A DNA stretch of 64,000 nt from Bacillus sp. RAR_GA_16 (GCF_020165985.1 NZ_JAIUKZ010000007.1:476307-540306), one strand, 5' to 3'; counted from the stretch's first letter, positions 20,293-30,372 are shown. Notes: a model not told the origin generated them from the letters alone. Program-made: numbers and translations.

Positions 20293-21402
20293 ATGAGTAA
20301 ACGAGATTATTATGAAGTGCTTGGCGTTAGCAAAGATGCTTCGGAAGCTGAAATGAAAAAAGCTTATCGCAAGCTTGCCAAGCAATATCATCCTGATATT
20401 AATCAGGAACCTGGTGCAGACGAGAAGTTTAAAGAAGTGACAGAAGCATATGAAGTATTAAGCGACTCGCAAAAGAGAGCGCAATACGACCAATTCGGGC
20501 ATGCGGATCCGAATCAAGGTTTTGGCGGAGGCGGAGCTGATTTTGGTGGCTTTGGCGACATCTTTGATATGTTCTTTGGTGGCGGAGGCCGACGCAATCC
20601 AAATGCACCAAGACAGGGTGCTGACCTTCAATATTCGATGGAGCTAACATTTGAGGAAGCGGCTTTTGGTAAAGAAACGGATATTTATATACCAAAAGAA
20701 GAGGAATGTTCGACATGTGATGGGTCTGGTGCAAAGCCCGGAACGTCTCCTGAAACGTGTCATCACTGTGGTGGTTCAGGGCAATTAAACGTTGAACAAA
20801 ATACGCCATTTGGTCGTGTTGTGAACCGTCGTGTTTGTCACCACTGTGAAGGTACAGGTAAGCTTATTAAAGAGAAGTGTAAGACTTGCCGAGGTAAAGG
20901 AAAAGTGGAAGTGAAGAAAAAGATTCACGTGAAAATTCCTGCTGGTATTGATGAAGGTCAACAAATTCGGATTACTGGTAAAGGTGAAGCTGGCGTTAAT
21001 GGTGGCCCTCCAGGCGATTTGTTTGTAGTTGTTTATGTGAAATCACATGACTTTTACGAGCGTAGCGGTGATGATGTGCTATGTCAAATGCCGATCACAT
21101 TCTCTCAAGCAGGTCTAGGTGATGAAATTGAAGTTCCGACGCTCCATGGAAAAGTGAAGCTTAAAGTTCCAGCTGGAACTCAGAGCGGTACGAATTTCCG
21201 TCTAAAAGGTAAAGGAATTCAAAACGTTAGAGGATACGGGCAGGGAGATCAGCATGTTAAAATTCAGGTGATTACTCCTAAAAACTTAACTGAGCGTCAG
21301 AAAGAACTTCTACGAGAATTTAGTGAAATTTCCGGACAGGTGCCTGATGAACAACATGAGAATTTCTTCTCAAAAGTTAAAAAGGCATTTAAGGGAGAAT
21401 AA
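20293..21402 (+). CDS. dnaJ: Hsp40 co-chaperone DnaJ
   Basis: DnaJ delivers substrates to DnaK and stimulates its ATPase. The J domain ([15 protein letters not shown] in YHPDINQ) is followed by a Gly/Phe-rich linker and four zinc repeats of CxxCxGxG type ([32 protein letters not shown]). I use ATG 20293, with GGGAGTGG upstream, over a GTG three codons earlier. The protein has 369 residues. Confidence 0.98.
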   Translation: MSKRDYYEVLGVSKDASEAEMKKAYRKLAKQYHPDINQEPGADEKFKEVTEAYEVLSDSQKRAQYDQFGHADPNQGFGGGGADFGGFGDIFDMFFGGGGRRNPNAPRQGADLQYSMELTFEEAAFGKETDIYIPKEEECSTCDGSGAKPGTSPETCHHCGGSGQLNVEQNTPFGRVVNRRVCHHCEGTGKLIKEKCKTCRGKGKVEVKKKIHVKIPAGIDEGQQIRITGKGEAGVNGGPPGDLFVVVYVKSHDFYERSGDDVLCQMPITFSQAGLGDEIEVPTLHGKVKLKVPAGTQSGTNFRLKGKGIQNVRGYGQGDQHVKIQVITPKNLTERQKELLREFSEISGQVPDEQHENFFSKVKKAFKGE

Positions 21403-21423
21403 GCAAGATGAAAGCTGGTAGCA

Positions 21424-21455
21424 AGCAGGCCGTACAACTTGGCCTGCCTGTTTCC
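21424..21455 (+). terminator. Hairpin between dnaJ and prmA
   Basis: GCAGGCC/GGCCTGC stem with a 9-base loop. The tail CTGTTTCCTTTCC is a poor T-run, so this is more likely a partial attenuator or mRNA stability hairpin that lowers expression of prmA relative to dnaJ. Confidence 0.5.
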
Positions 21456-21494
21456 TTTCCGAAAAAAAGGATCCAAAAGAGGAGTGGGCAATGA

Positions 21495-22439
21495 ATGAAA
21501 TGGTCTGAAATAAGCATTCATACAACAAACGAAGCAATTGAAGCGGTATCAAACATTCTACATGAAGCAGGAGCCAGTGGGGTAGTGATTGAAGACCCGA
21601 TGGATCTTGTGAAAGTATGGGATACTACTTTCGGAGAGGTTTATCAGCTTAATCCTGATGATTATCCTGAGGAAGGCGTTATTTTAAAGGCGTACTTACC
21701 TGTCAATAGTTTTCTTGGTGAAACGGTTGAACAAATTAAAGAAGCCATTAATGGATTGCTTGTCTATGATATTGATCTTGGTCATAACACGGTTCAAATT
21801 AGTGAAGTGAATGAGGAAGAATGGGCGACGGCATGGAAGAAATATTATAAACCTGTCAAAATCTCTGAACGCATCACCATTACACCCACATGGGAAGACT
21901 ATCATCCGGTGACAACAGATGAAATTATTATTGAGTTAGATCCTGGGATGGCTTTTGGAACTGGTACACATCCGACAACAGTGTTATGTGTACAAGCACT
22001 TGAGAAAATTATTCAGCCAGGACAGCGTGTCATTGATGTCGGTACTGGATCTGGTGTCTTAAGTATAGCAGCAGCGAGTTTGGGAGCCGATTCAGTAGAT
22101 GCTCTTGATTTGGATGAAATAGCTGTGAAAAGCGCTGCTCTCAACACGAAACTTAATAAAGTTCACAATAAAATTAATGTAAGTCAAAATAACCTTTTAG
22201 AAGGTGTGGAACAGACTTATGATGTGGTTGTAGCCAACTTACTATCCGAAATAATCGTTCGTTTTACAGATGATGTTGCAAGGGTTCTTAAGCCGGGTGG
22301 CGCTTTTATTACTTCTGGGATCATTACCGCCAAGAAGCAAGAAGTAAAACAATCGATTTTGAATCAAGGGATGGAAATTGAAGAAACGCTACAAATGGAA
22401 GATTGGGTTGCGTTTATTGCGAGAAAGCCGCACGCATAA
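21495..22439 (+). CDS. prmA: Ribosomal protein L11 methyltransferase
   Basis: PrmA trimethylates uL11. The 314-residue protein shows [12 protein letters not shown] and the SAM motif [20 protein letters not shown], then [10 protein letters not shown]. It is linked to dnaJ as in most Bacilli and is followed by rsmE after 12 bases. Confidence 0.96.
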   Translation: MKWSEISIHTTNEAIEAVSNILHEAGASGVVIEDPMDLVKVWDTTFGEVYQLNPDDYPEEGVILKAYLPVNSFLGETVEQIKEAINGLLVYDIDLGHNTVQISEVNEEEWATAWKKYYKPVKISERITITPTWEDYHPVTTDEIIIELDPGMAFGTGTHPTTVLCVQALEKIIQPGQRVIDVGTGSGVLSIAAASLGADSVDALDLDEIAVKSAALNTKLNKVHNKINVSQNNLLEGVEQTYDVVVANLLSEIIVRFTDDVARVLKPGGAFITSGIITAKKQEVKQSILNQGMEIEETLQMEDWVAFIARKPHA

Positions 22440-22451
22440 GGAGAGAGTTTG

Positions 22452-23204
22452 ATGCAACGCTATTTTATTTCTAAATCTCAGCTTCACCAAGATCATGTTA
22501 TGATTGAAGGAGAAGATGTTAAACATATTTCAAGAGTCATGAGGATGACCGCTGGCGATCAAATTATCTGTTGTACAGAAGACGGTGAATCAGCGATCTG
22601 TGAAATAGAAGAGCTTTCACCTGATTTCATCAAAGCAACTCCTAAAGAGTGGCTTGACGAGCAAAAGCGCTTACCTGTTAACGTGACAATTGTTCAGGGG
22701 TTGCCTAAGGGCGACAAACTTGAAACGGTCATACAAAAGGGAACAGAGCTTGGTGCAGATCGCTTTATCCCTTTTAAAGCCGAACGTTCTGTTGTAAAAT
22801 GGGATGAGCAAAAAAGCACAAAAAAGTTGCAGAGATTAAAAAAGATTGCAAAAGAAGCGGCTGAGCAATCTCATCGAACGACGATACCGGCTATTGATAT
22901 GCCTCATTCTCTATCTTCACTAATTAAGATAAGCGAATCATATGATTATAAATTAATTGCTTACGAAGAAGAAGCAAGAGCAGGAGAGTCTGCTAAGCTC
23001 GTTCAAACGCTTCACGAGGCAAATTGGAACGACCGAATGATGGTTGTATTTGGTCCGGAAGGCGGACTATCAGAAAATGAAGTCGCGACGTTGAAAGAAG
23101 CTGGGTTCTCTTCATGTGGGCTTGGTCCTAGAATATTACGAACAGAAACGGCTGCTATGTATGTATTAGCAGCAATTTCTTATCATTTTGAATTAATGAG
23201 GTGA
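22452..23204 (+). CDS. rsmE: 16S rRNA (uracil1498-N3)-methyltransferase
   Basis: RsmE is a SPOUT-family (knotted) methyltransferase. Family motifs are KGDKLETVIQKGTELG in the middle and FGPEGGLSENEV and LGPRILRTETAA near the C-terminus, forming the SAM-binding knot. AAGGAGAG precedes the ATG at 22452; a TTG one codon earlier is less likely. It has 250 residues. Confidence 0.96.
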   Translation: MQRYFISKSQLHQDHVMIEGEDVKHISRVMRMTAGDQIICCTEDGESAICEIEELSPDFIKATPKEWLDEQKRLPVNVTIVQGLPKGDKLETVIQKGTELGADRFIPFKAERSVVKWDEQKSTKKLQRLKKIAKEAAEQSHRTTIPAIDMPHSLSSLIKISESYDYKLIAYEEEARAGESAKLVQTLHEANWNDRMMVVFGPEGGLSENEVATLKEAGFSSCGLGPRILRTETAAMYVLAAISYHFELMR

Positions 23205-23208
23205 TGAT

Positions 23209-24564
23209 ATGCCTTCAGTTGCATTCCATACATTAGGTTGTAAAGTGAATCACTATGAAACGGAAGCGATTTGGCAGTTGTTTAAAGATCATGATTATGA
23301 GCGAGTGGAGTTTGATCATGCATCTGATGTATATGTTATAAATACTTGTACCGTGACAAATACGGGAGATAAGAAAAGTCGACAGGTCATTCGTCGAGCG
23401 ATTCGCAAAAACCCGGATGCCGTTATTTGCGTTACGGGTTGTTATGCTCAAACATCCCCTGCTGAAATTATGGCAATCCCTGGTGTTGACGTTGTAGTAG
23501 GGACGCAGGACCGCGTTAAGATGCTTGATTACATTGAGCAATACAAACGCGAACGAGAGCCTGTGAATGGTGTAGGAAATATTATGAAAGCGCGTGTGTA
23601 TGAAGAACTTGAAGTTCCTGCATTTACTGATCGTACACGTGCATCCCTTAAAATCCAGGAAGGCTGTAATAATTTTTGCACCTTCTGCATTATTCCATGG
23701 GCAAGGGGTCTGTTAAGATCTCGTGAACCTGAAGCTGTCATTACGCAAGCACAGCAGCTTGTTGATGCGGGCTACAAAGAAATCGTTCTTACGGGTATTC
23801 ACACAGCAGGATATGGAGAAGATTTAAAAGATTATAATTTTGCTCAGCTGCTTCGTGATCTTGATGAAAAAGTAAAAGGTTTAAAACGAATTCGTATTTC
23901 ATCTATAGAAGCAAGTCAAGTGACTGATGAAGTGATTGAAGTATTAAACCAGTCAGAAAAAGTGGTTCCACACTTGCATATTCCACTTCAATCAGGTTCC
24001 AACACAGTACTTCAGCGTATGAGAAGAAAGTATACAATGGAAATGTTCGGAGAGCGATTGGAACGTTTGAAACAAGCTCTTCCAGGACTTGCGATTACTT
24101 CGGACGTTATTGTAGGTTTCCCTGGTGAAACAGAGGAAGAATTTAAAGAAACGTACGATTTTATCGCGAAACATAAATTTTCAGAGCTTCATGTTTTCCC
24201 ATTCTCAAGACGTACAGGCACTCCTGCAGCTCGTATGGAAGATCAAGTTGATGAAGAAGTTAAGAATAAGCGGGTTCATCATTTAATTGAGCTATCCAAT
24301 CAGCTTGCAAAAGAATATGCGTCTCACTATGAAGGGGAAGTTCTTGAGGTAATCCCTGAAGAAAAATACAAAGATGATCCAAATTCAGACTTATATGTTG
24401 GCTATTCAGCGAACTATATGAAAGTGATTTTCGAAGCTTCTGAAGCGATGATTGGAAAAATTGTTAAAGTGAAAATTACAAAGGCAGGATACCCTTATAA
24501 CGAAGGGGAATTTGTTCGCGTGATGAATGAGGATGAGCCAACAGCTGCAGTTGCCTCATTCTAA
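23209..24564 (+). CDS. mtaB: tRNA t6A37 methylthiotransferase MtaB
   Basis: MtaB (YqeV) converts t6A to ms2t6A at position 37 of certain tRNAs. It has the N-terminal methylthiotransferase domain with conserved cysteines (LGCKVNHYE, INTCTVT, VTGCYAQ), the radical SAM motif CNNFCTFCIIPWARG, and a C-terminal TRAM domain. The 451-residue length is standard. Confidence 0.96.
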   Translation: MPSVAFHTLGCKVNHYETEAIWQLFKDHDYERVEFDHASDVYVINTCTVTNTGDKKSRQVIRRAIRKNPDAVICVTGCYAQTSPAEIMAIPGVDVVVGTQDRVKMLDYIEQYKREREPVNGVGNIMKARVYEELEVPAFTDRTRASLKIQEGCNNFCTFCIIPWARGLLRSREPEAVITQAQQLVDAGYKEIVLTGIHTAGYGEDLKDYNFAQLLRDLDEKVKGLKRIRISSIEASQVTDEVIEVLNQSEKVVPHLHIPLQSGSNTVLQRMRRKYTMEMFGERLERLKQALPGLAITSDVIVGFPGETEEEFKETYDFIAKHKFSELHVFPFSRRTGTPAARMEDQVDEEVKNKRVHHLIELSNQLAKEYASHYEGEVLEVIPEEKYKDDPNSDLYVGYSANYMKVIFEASEAMIGKIVKVKITKAGYPYNEGEFVRVMNEDEPTAAVASF

Positions 24565-24618
24565 TAATAGAGCCCTGAATAAATAGGTGATTCAAACAGA
24601 ATTGGAAGGATGACGATC

Positions 24619-25290
24619 ATGAATAAAGAACTAGCAAAAATGATTGACCACACAGCGCTTAAGCCGGATACAAGTAAAGAGCAGATTGAAAAACTTTGTG
24701 AAGAAGCGAGAGAATTTAACTTTGCGTCTGTCTGTGTAAACCCTACATGGGTGTCTCTTGCTGCCGAGAAATTAGAAGGGGCAGAAGCGAAAGTTTGTAC
24801 CGTTATTGGTTTCCCACTAGGAGCCGTTACAACCGAGACTAAAGCATTTGAAACAACAGATGCCATTCAAAAAGGTGCTACTGAAGTTGATATGGTTATT
24901 AATATCGGTGCACTTAAAGATGGTAACAACGAACTTGTGGAGCAAGATATTAAAGCTGTTGTTGAAGCTGCCAAAGGCAAAGCTCTTGTAAAAGTTATTA
25001 TTGAAACTTGTCTTTTAACAGATGAAGAAAAAACACGTGCATGTGAGCTTTCTGTTAAAGCGGGTGCTGATTATGTTAAAACGTCAACAGGGTTCTCAAC
25101 AGGTGGAGCGACAGTAGAAGATATTAAGCTAATGAGAAAAACAGTTGGACCAAACATTGGCGTAAAGGCATCTGGTGGCGTTCGTGATTTGGAAGGTTCT
25201 CAAGCGATGATTGATGCTGGTGCTACACGCATTGGTGCGAGTGCTGGAGTGAAAATTGTTCAAGGTGAAACGGCTGATACAGATTATTAA
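24619..25290 (+). CDS. deoC: Deoxyribose-phosphate aldolase
   Basis: DeoC splits deoxyribose 5-phosphate into acetaldehyde and glyceraldehyde 3-phosphate in deoxynucleoside breakdown. Visible features are [10 protein letters not shown] at the N-terminus, the Schiff-base lysine segment KVIIETCLL, and [10 protein letters not shown] start at ATG 24619 since AAGGATGACGATC is well placed; an ATG three codons earlier overlaps it. In B. subtilis deoC is elsewhere, so its place here between mtaB and yqeW is a local difference. Confidence 0.95.
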   Translation: MNKELAKMIDHTALKPDTSKEQIEKLCEEAREFNFASVCVNPTWVSLAAEKLEGAEAKVCTVIGFPLGAVTTETKAFETTDAIQKGATEVDMVINIGALKDGNNELVEQDIKAVVEAAKGKALVKVIIETCLLTDEEKTRACELSVKAGADYVKTSTGFSTGGATVEDIKLMRKTVGPNIGVKASGGVRDLEGSQAMIDAGATRIGASAGVKIVQGETADTDY

Positions 25291-25300
25291 TTAAATGGAG

Positions 25301-25337
25301 AAACCATCACTTCTAGTATAAGAAGTGATGGTTTTTT
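25301..25337. terminator. Terminator between deoC and yqeW
   Basis: A 14-base perfect stem (AAACCATCACTTCT with its complement), AGTATA loop and T-run. It lies between converging genes and touches the yqeW stop region, so it may serve both. Confidence 0.9.
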
Positions 25338-26268
25338 AGTTTATCCTATAATTGTGTAACCTTTCGATCGATAGAGCGAGTAACCCTGTAAATGGTAAAA
25401 ACAAAAATGCGGAAAGTACATTAAATAAGATCGAAACGTGTGCAAGTTGAACGTCTGGTAAAGAGGTTAAGCTTGCTGCGAAAGAGCTGAACATTCCAAT
25501 TAATGGAAAGAATAGGATGACGCCTATGATGTTGATCCAAACGTGCGCATAGGCAGCAAGTTTTGCTTCTTTACTACTACCTATACTAGCCATTAAAGCA
25601 GTAATACATGTGCCAACATTTGATCCATACAGTATCGCAATAGCGGCAGGCAAGGAAAGGAGATCCTGATTAATAAAACCCATCGCAATCCCTGTTGTGG
25701 CTGAACTTGATTGAATAAGAGCAGTAAGTAAAGTTCCAATGCCGATACCATATAGCAAACTGGAATTTGTTTCATCAATCACATGTTCAAAAAAGGAAAG
25801 GGTAGATAAAGGGATGGCTAGCCCTTCGAGTCCATGCATCGCTACAAAGATACAACCTAGTCCAAAGAAAACAGTTCCTATACTAAAACTTATCTGATGA
25901 CGAATTTGAAGTAATATAAATCCTGCAAGTAATAATGGTATTACATATTGGTCTGGATTAAGCGTCATTAATTCTGCTGTTAGTGTGGTGCCTATATTCG
26001 TACCAAGAATAATGCCAATGGACTGTCTAAACGTAAGTAGCCTAGCAGCAATTAAACTAATCGTTAGGACCATAACGGCAGAACTACTTTGTAAGATGGC
26101 GGTGACAAGTGCCCCTGTTAATAAACCTCGAACCGGAGTGGAAGAGGCAAGATAAAGCCACTTCTGTAATTTGGAGGTAGAAATTGAATTTAACCCCACA
26201 CGAAGTATACTCATTCCAAAAAGAAAGATACTTATAAAAACGATAAAAGAGGCGAGGTATGGACTCAT
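25336..26268 (-). CDS. yqeW: Na/Pi-cotransporter family membrane protein YqeW
   Basis: A 310-residue integral membrane protein of the NptA/PNaS family, with two inverted halves each carrying a QSSS motif (ILQSSSAVMVLT and ALIQSSSATTGIA). It lacks the C-terminal PhoU-like domain found in longer relatives. The name follows its position beside rpsU-yqeY. Phosphate is the likely substrate by family but is not proven. The AAGGAG site is about 12 bases from the ATG. Confidence 0.88.
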   Translation of the reverse strand: MSPYLASFIVFISIFLFGMSILRVGLNSISTSKLQKWLYLASSTPVRGLLTGALVTAILQSSSAVMVLTISLIAARLLTFRQSIGIILGTNIGTTLTAELMTLNPDQYVIPLLLAGFILLQIRHQISFSIGTVFFGLGCIFVAMHGLEGLAIPLSTLSFFEHVIDETNSSLLYGIGIGTLLTALIQSSSATTGIAMGFINQDLLSLPAAIAILYGSNVGTCITALMASIGSSKEAKLAAYAHVWINIIGVILFFPLIGMFSSFAASLTSLPDVQLAHVSILFNVLSAFLFLPFTGLLALSIERLHNYRIN

Positions 26269-26409
26269 TTTTCACAAATTCTCCTTTCCGTTATAAAGTT
26301 TATGGACAAGATTCCGTCTACATGCTCGTTATTTTTTATGGAAACAAGTGTGACTTTCTATTTTCCAAAGAGGAATGAAGCTTTAAAAAGAAATTTAATC
26401 AAAGAAATG

Positions 26410-26438
26410 TTGATAAACCGGACGGGATGTATTATAAT
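26410..26438 (+). promoter_or_regulatory. Sigma-A promoter of rpsU-yqeY
   Basis: TTGATA at 26410-26415, 17-base spacer, and a perfect TATAAT at 26433-26438. The roughly 65-base leader includes a small ACATG/CATGT inverted repeat. Confidence 0.85.
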
Positions 26439-26507
26439 TGCAGGTGACATGTCTTTGATAGAAAGTCATGTGTTATGATTGTGTATGTTTTGGAGGGAGG
26501 GATAGAG

Positions 26508-26684
26508 ATGGCGGAAACTCGCGTGCGTAAGAACGAGTCGATCGATGATGCTCTGCGTCGCTTCAAGAGAACGGTTTCTAAAGAAGGCACTTTGGCTGAA
26601 GTTAAGAAGCGCAAGCACTATGAAAAGCCAAGTGTAAAGCGTAAAAAGAAATCTGAGGCAGCAAGGAAAAAGCGTAAGTTCTAA
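26508..26684 (+). CDS. rpsU: Small ribosomal subunit protein bS21
   Basis: A 58-residue, very basic protein with the bS21 pattern [20 protein letters not shown] and a Lys/Arg-rich C-terminus. GGAGGGAGGGATAGAG precedes the ATG; in-frame codons upstream are leader. yqeY follows after 17 bases. Confidence 0.98.
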   Translation: MAETRVRKNESIDDALRRFKRTVSKEGTLAEVKKRKHYEKPSVKRKKKSEAARKKRKF

Positions 26685-26701
26685 GAGAGGGTGTTAGGTC
26701 A

Positions 26702-27145
26702 GTGAGTCTAAATGACCGTTTAACAGCAGATATGAAAGTAGCGATGAAGAACAAAGAGAAACATAAACTATCTGTTATTCGGATGGTGAAATCTTCACTT
26801 CAAAATGAATCCATTAAGGTGGGTCATGAATTAACTGAAGAGGAAGAACTTACCGTTCTCACTCGCGAAGTCAAGCAACGCAAAGACTCCCTCCTTGAAT
26901 TTGAAAAAGCTGGTCGAAGTGATCTTGTGCAGAATCTCGATGAAGAGCTGTCGATATTATCTGTCTACCTGCCGAAACAACTATCTGAAGAGGAAGTTGA
27001 TCAGATTGTTCAGGAAGTGATTTCTGAAACTGGAGCTTCTTCTAAGAAAGATATGGGTAAGGTAATGGGTGCGCTTATGCCTCGTGTAAAAGGCAAAGCG
27101 GACGGCGGACTTGTTAATCGTCTTGTACAAAAGAACTTATCATAA
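26702..27145 (+). CDS. yqeY: GatB/YqeY domain-containing protein
   Basis: A 147-residue stand-alone YqeY domain, related to the tRNA-binding tail of the GatB amidotransferase subunit. The C-terminal [21 protein letters not shown] motif region is clear. It starts at GTG 26702 with GAGAGGGTG upstream. It shares the rpsU transcript. The biological role is not established. Confidence 0.93.
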   Translation: MSLNDRLTADMKVAMKNKEKHKLSVIRMVKSSLQNESIKVGHELTEEEELTVLTREVKQRKDSLLEFEKAGRSDLVQNLDEELSILSVYLPKQLSEEEVDQIVQEVISETGASSKKDMGKVMGALMPRVKGKADGGLVNRLVQKNLS

Positions 27146-27153
27146 AGTGATAC

Positions 27154-27269
27154 TTTCAACTTAGGAGATAACGTATTTCCTTAAGATGACTAGTTGAAAC
27201 AATCGGACCTTAAGGTGAAGTTGATTTCTCTTTTTTACTGAAATAGAAATGCAAGAACTTCACCTTAAG
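27154..27269 (+). other. Structured 3' region downstream of yqeY
   Basis: Two inverted repeats precede a terminator. The first pairs TTTCAACT (27154-27161) with AGTTGAAA (27192-27199), with AGGA/TCCT inside. The second pairs CTTAAGGTGAAGTT (27209-27222) with AACTTCACCTTAAG (27256-27269), extended inside by ATTTCT/AGAAAT. The word CCTTAAG occurs three times (27179, 27208, 27263). No reading frame is supported. Confidence 0.7.
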
Positions 27270-27293
27270 TGTGGGATAAATATGATGAAGCGC

Positions 27294-27323
27294 AAACACG
27301 CCCTGTATGAAGGGCGTGTTTTT
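27294..27323 (+). terminator. Terminator downstream of rpsU-yqeY
   Basis: AAACACGCCC and GGGCGTGTTT form a perfect 10-base stem with an 8-base loop and T-run. Confidence 0.9.
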
Positions 27324-27504
27324 CTATAAACAATGCTCTTTGAGCTAATTTCATTTCGATAATTGAGGCAGATTTTCGTATTTTTATTGATAAGCTAGTA
27401 ATTGGCAACTTAATTTGTCATACTAAACTTAATTATTTTACATAAGACTGAAACTTTAAGTTAGCCTCATCCGTATAGTTAACTAGCTGGAGGGAGGGAT
27501 CACA
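27324..27504. other. Intergenic region before nfeD
   Basis: About 180 AT-rich bases. I see no reading frame and no strong hairpin. A promoter for the nfeD-floA-yqfB operon is expected here but I cannot select one with confidence; a GGAGGGAGGG ribosome site ends the region. Confidence 0.4.
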
Positions 27505-27519
27505 ATTATAAAAAATACA

Positions 27520-28833
27520 ATGCGTCTCTTTGTAACTGTTTGCTTCATGATGATGGTTATTCTTCCGTTTGCAGGAAATGTTGTCTTAAGTAAGGGCGAG
27601 GGCGATCTTGTTACATTCATTCCTGTTGAACAAGAAGTGGAACGTGGATTAGAAGCCTTTCTAAAGCGATCAATTCAGGATGCGGAGGATCAGGGCACTG
27701 ATCATATTGTATTAGAAATTAATACCCCTGGAGGAGCAGTTAATGCTGCGGATAACATCGCGAAAATAATGAAAGGATCAGATGTTCCAATCACTGCTTA
27801 TGTATCCAATCGTGCCCTTTCAGCGGGCGCTTACATTGCTTTGAATGCGGATCAAATCATTATGGAACCCGGAGCTTTAATGGGGTCTGCTGCTATTATT
27901 GACCAGGCAGGAAATGCAGCTGACAAAAAAGCCGAGTCTTTTTGGCACGCTGCAATGAAATCGGCTGCAGAGCTGAACGATCGCGATCCAAAGTACGCAT
28001 TAGCAATGGCTGATCCAGACGTTGACCTACCGGATTATAACGCTCCAAAAGGAGAACTGCTTACACTTGGTGATCAGGAAGCAGTAAAGGTGGGATACGC
28101 AGAAGGGATAGCAGAGGATCGCACCGAATTACTTAGCATGCTTGATCTTGAAGATGCAAAAATTAGCGATGCTGAAGTGAGTATTGCAGAAAGAATTGCG
28201 CGATTCGTAACAAATCCAATTATTATCCCGATTTTATTATCAATTGGAAGCCTGGGCCTAGTATTGGAACTGTACTCACCTGGATTTGGCGTTCCAGGAT
28301 TTATGGGTGCCGGCGCTTTACTACTCTTTTTCTTTGGTCATATGATTGCCGGATTTGCTGGATGGGAAGCGTTGCTTCTATTAATAATAGGCGTTGTGCT
28401 CATTGTGGTAGAGGTGTTTGTTCCTGGTTTTGGGATATTCGGTGTTCTTGGCGCAGTTGGGGTAGTTGCAAGTATCGTTCTGGCTTCAGGGCAATCAATG
28501 CAGTACGTCTTATTCGCGATTCTAATCGCAGTGGCAGTTACAGTTGGAGGTTCCTACCTGTTTATTCGGATCTTTGGCTATCGGGGTTTCTTTAAAAAAA
28601 TCATTCTTTCCGATTCAACAAAATCAGAGTTAGGGTATGTATCAAATGCTACTCGAGAAGAGTTGATCGGTATGGAAGGAACAGCCGTTACTCCATTAAG
28701 GCCATCTGGCATTGCAGATTTTGGAGATGAGCGTATGGATGTTGTGACAGAGGGTGGGTATTTATCGTCTGGCACGAAAGTGAAAATTGTGAAAACCAAT
28801 GGCTCCCGAGTCGTTGTAAGAGCAAGTAAATAA
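27520..28833 (+). CDS. yqeZ: NfeD family membrane-bound ClpP-class serine protease (YqeZ)
   Basis: Long-form NfeD: an N-terminal signal sequence, a ClpP/SppA-like protease domain, several membrane helices and a C-terminal OB-fold. The protease domain shows INTPGGAVNAAD, the nucleophile segment NRALSAGAYIA and GALMGSAAI. It pairs with floA, the flotillin-like protein, as in B. subtilis. The first conventional start is ATG 27520, but the strong GGAGGGAGGG site is 21 bases upstream and is correctly spaced for an in-frame ATT at 27505; see findings. Confidence 0.92.
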   Translation: MRLFVTVCFMMMVILPFAGNVVLSKGEGDLVTFIPVEQEVERGLEAFLKRSIQDAEDQGTDHIVLEINTPGGAVNAADNIAKIMKGSDVPITAYVSNRALSAGAYIALNADQIIMEPGALMGSAAIIDQAGNAADKKAESFWHAAMKSAAELNDRDPKYALAMADPDVDLPDYNAPKGELLTLGDQEAVKVGYAEGIAEDRTELLSMLDLEDAKISDAEVSIAERIARFVTNPIIIPILLSIGSLGLVLELYSPGFGVPGFMGAGALLLFFFGHMIAGFAGWEALLLLIIGVVLIVVEVFVPGFGIFGVLGAVGVVASIVLASGQSMQYVLFAILIAVAVTVGGSYLFIRIFGYRGFFKKIILSDSTKSELGYVSNATREELIGMEGTAVTPLRPSGIADFGDERMDVVTEGGYLSSGTKVKIVKTNGSRVVVRASK

Positions 28834-28854
28834 GGGGTAACAGGGAGGAAAATA

Positions 28855-29844
28855 ATGGACACTAGTACGTTAGGATTATTGGTAATTGTAGGGTTAGTCA
28901 TTATCGGTTTAGCTATACTTTTTACGTTTGTGCCTGTCATGTTGTGGATCTCAGCACTAGCAGCAGGAGTTCGCGTAAGTATTTTTAACCTTGTAGGTAT
29001 GAGGCTTCGTCGCGTTATTCCATCGCGCGTTATCAACCCGTTAATTAAAGCAGTAAAAGCAGGTCTTGAATTAAGCACAAATCAATTAGAAAGCCATTAT
29101 TTGGCTGGTGGTAACGTAGACCGCGTAGTCAATGCACTAATAGCAGCGCATCGAGCGAATATTGAACTTAGCTTTGAACGCTGTGCTGCCATTGATCTTG
29201 CAGGCCGAGATGTTTTAGATGCCGTGCAGATGAGTGTAAATCCTAAAGTTATCGAAACCCCATTTATCGCAGGTGTTGCGATGGATGGTATTGAAGTGAA
29301 AGCAAAAGCAAGAATCACCGTACGTGCCAACATCGATCGTCTAGTAGGTGGGGCTGGTGAAGATACTGTCATTGCTCGTGTAGGTGAAGGGATTGTAAGT
29401 ACGATTGGTTCATCTGAAAATCACAAAAAAGTTCTTGAAAATCCTGATATGATTTCTCACACAGTTTTATCAAAAGGATTAGATGCGGGAACAGCGTTTG
29501 AGATTCTATCTATTGATATTGCGGATATTGATATCGGTAAAAATATTGGTGCAGTGCTACAAACGGATCAGGCTGAGGCAGATAAGAATATTGCGCAGGC
29601 AAAAGCGGAAGAACGTCGTGCCATGGCAGTAGCACAAGAGCAAGAGATGAGAGCTCGAGTAGAAGAGATGCGTGCAAAAGTAGTTGAAGCAGAGGCAGAA
29701 GTACCAATGGCAATGGCTGAAGCGCTACGTTCTGGTAACATCGGTGTAATGGATTATATGAATCTAAAGAACATTGAAGCGGACACGGATATGAGAGATA
29801 TGATTGGTAAGCCGAATCAGGAAGAAGATGAGGATGATCGCTAA
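28855..29844 (+). CDS. floA: Flotillin-like protein FloA
   Basis: FloA (YqfA) organises ordered membrane microdomains. The 329-residue protein has an N-terminal membrane hairpin ([23 protein letters not shown]), an SPFH core, and a heptad-rich C-terminal region with repeated Glu/Ala ([17 protein letters not shown]). AGGGAGG precedes the ATG. It is co-transcribed with nfeD. Confidence 0.97.
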   Translation: MDTSTLGLLVIVGLVIIGLAILFTFVPVMLWISALAAGVRVSIFNLVGMRLRRVIPSRVINPLIKAVKAGLELSTNQLESHYLAGGNVDRVVNALIAAHRANIELSFERCAAIDLAGRDVLDAVQMSVNPKVIETPFIAGVAMDGIEVKAKARITVRANIDRLVGGAGEDTVIARVGEGIVSTIGSSENHKKVLENPDMISHTVLSKGLDAGTAFEILSIDIADIDIGKNIGAVLQTDQAEADKNIAQAKAEERRAMAVAQEQEMRARVEEMRAKVVEAEAEVPMAMAEALRSGNIGVMDYMNLKNIEADTDMRDMIGKPNQEEDEDDR

Positions 29845-29879
29845 TATCTTTATAACCTTCTGTTCGGGTGGTGACAATA

Positions 29880-30317
29880 TTGGATAATCTGATTGAGTTG
29901 CTTCTTAATAATATTGTATTTGTTATTATCGCTATTGGAGGAATCGTTAGTTTCTTTAAGCGTATAGGAAGTGAAGAAGATCAAAATAAGAAGCCTCCTC
30001 AAACGCGTCGTCAAGCAGGAGTAGAAAATGAACAGACTGACAGCTCAATAAATCGTACCGAAGAAAGTCAAGGGAACAAGACTGATAAGGTTAGTGCGTA
30101 CCAAGAAGCCTTGGAGCGAATTTCCGATCGTGACAAACCAAAGTACGATTTAGAAGTTCAGAGATCTGTTCGTAAGCAAAGTAATAAGAAACCCCGTCGT
30201 GTATCCTTAAGTAAAAATGATGTAAGAAATGGTGTGCTTTGGTCAGAGATCCTAGGACCACCAAGATCTAAGAGGCCCCATTCTTTCAATAACAGGGCAA
30301 GGTTTCAAAGAAAATAA
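29880..30317 (+). CDS. yqfB: YqfB-like hypothetical membrane protein
   Basis: A protein of about 145 residues with one hydrophobic helix at the N-terminus (LLLNNIVFVIIAIGGIVSFF) and a long, charged, probably unstructured tail (KKPPQTRRQ...) ending in a basic segment. I recognise no domain. I prefer TTG 29880, which has GGTGGTGA 5 bases upstream; GTG codons at 29868 and 29871 lie within that site. It ends the nfeD-floA operon, so a role with FloA microdomains is a guess. The yqfB name rests only on position. Confidence 0.7.
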   Translation: MDNLIELLLNNIVFVIIAIGGIVSFFKRIGSEEDQNKKPPQTRRQAGVENEQTDSSINRTEESQGNKTDKVSAYQEALERISDRDKPKYDLEVQRSVRKQSNKKPRRVSLSKNDVRNGVLWSEILGPPRSKRPHSFNNRARFQRK

Positions 30318-30332
30318 AAAAGTAATTGATTT

Positions 30333-30372
30333 AACAGGCTATAAGGTGAATCCTTTATAGCCTGTTTTTTTT
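30333..30372 (+). terminator. Terminator after yqfB
   Basis: AACAGGCTATAAGG and CCTTTATAGCCTGTT pair with one bulged base, loop TGAAT, then eight T. Confidence 0.9.
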
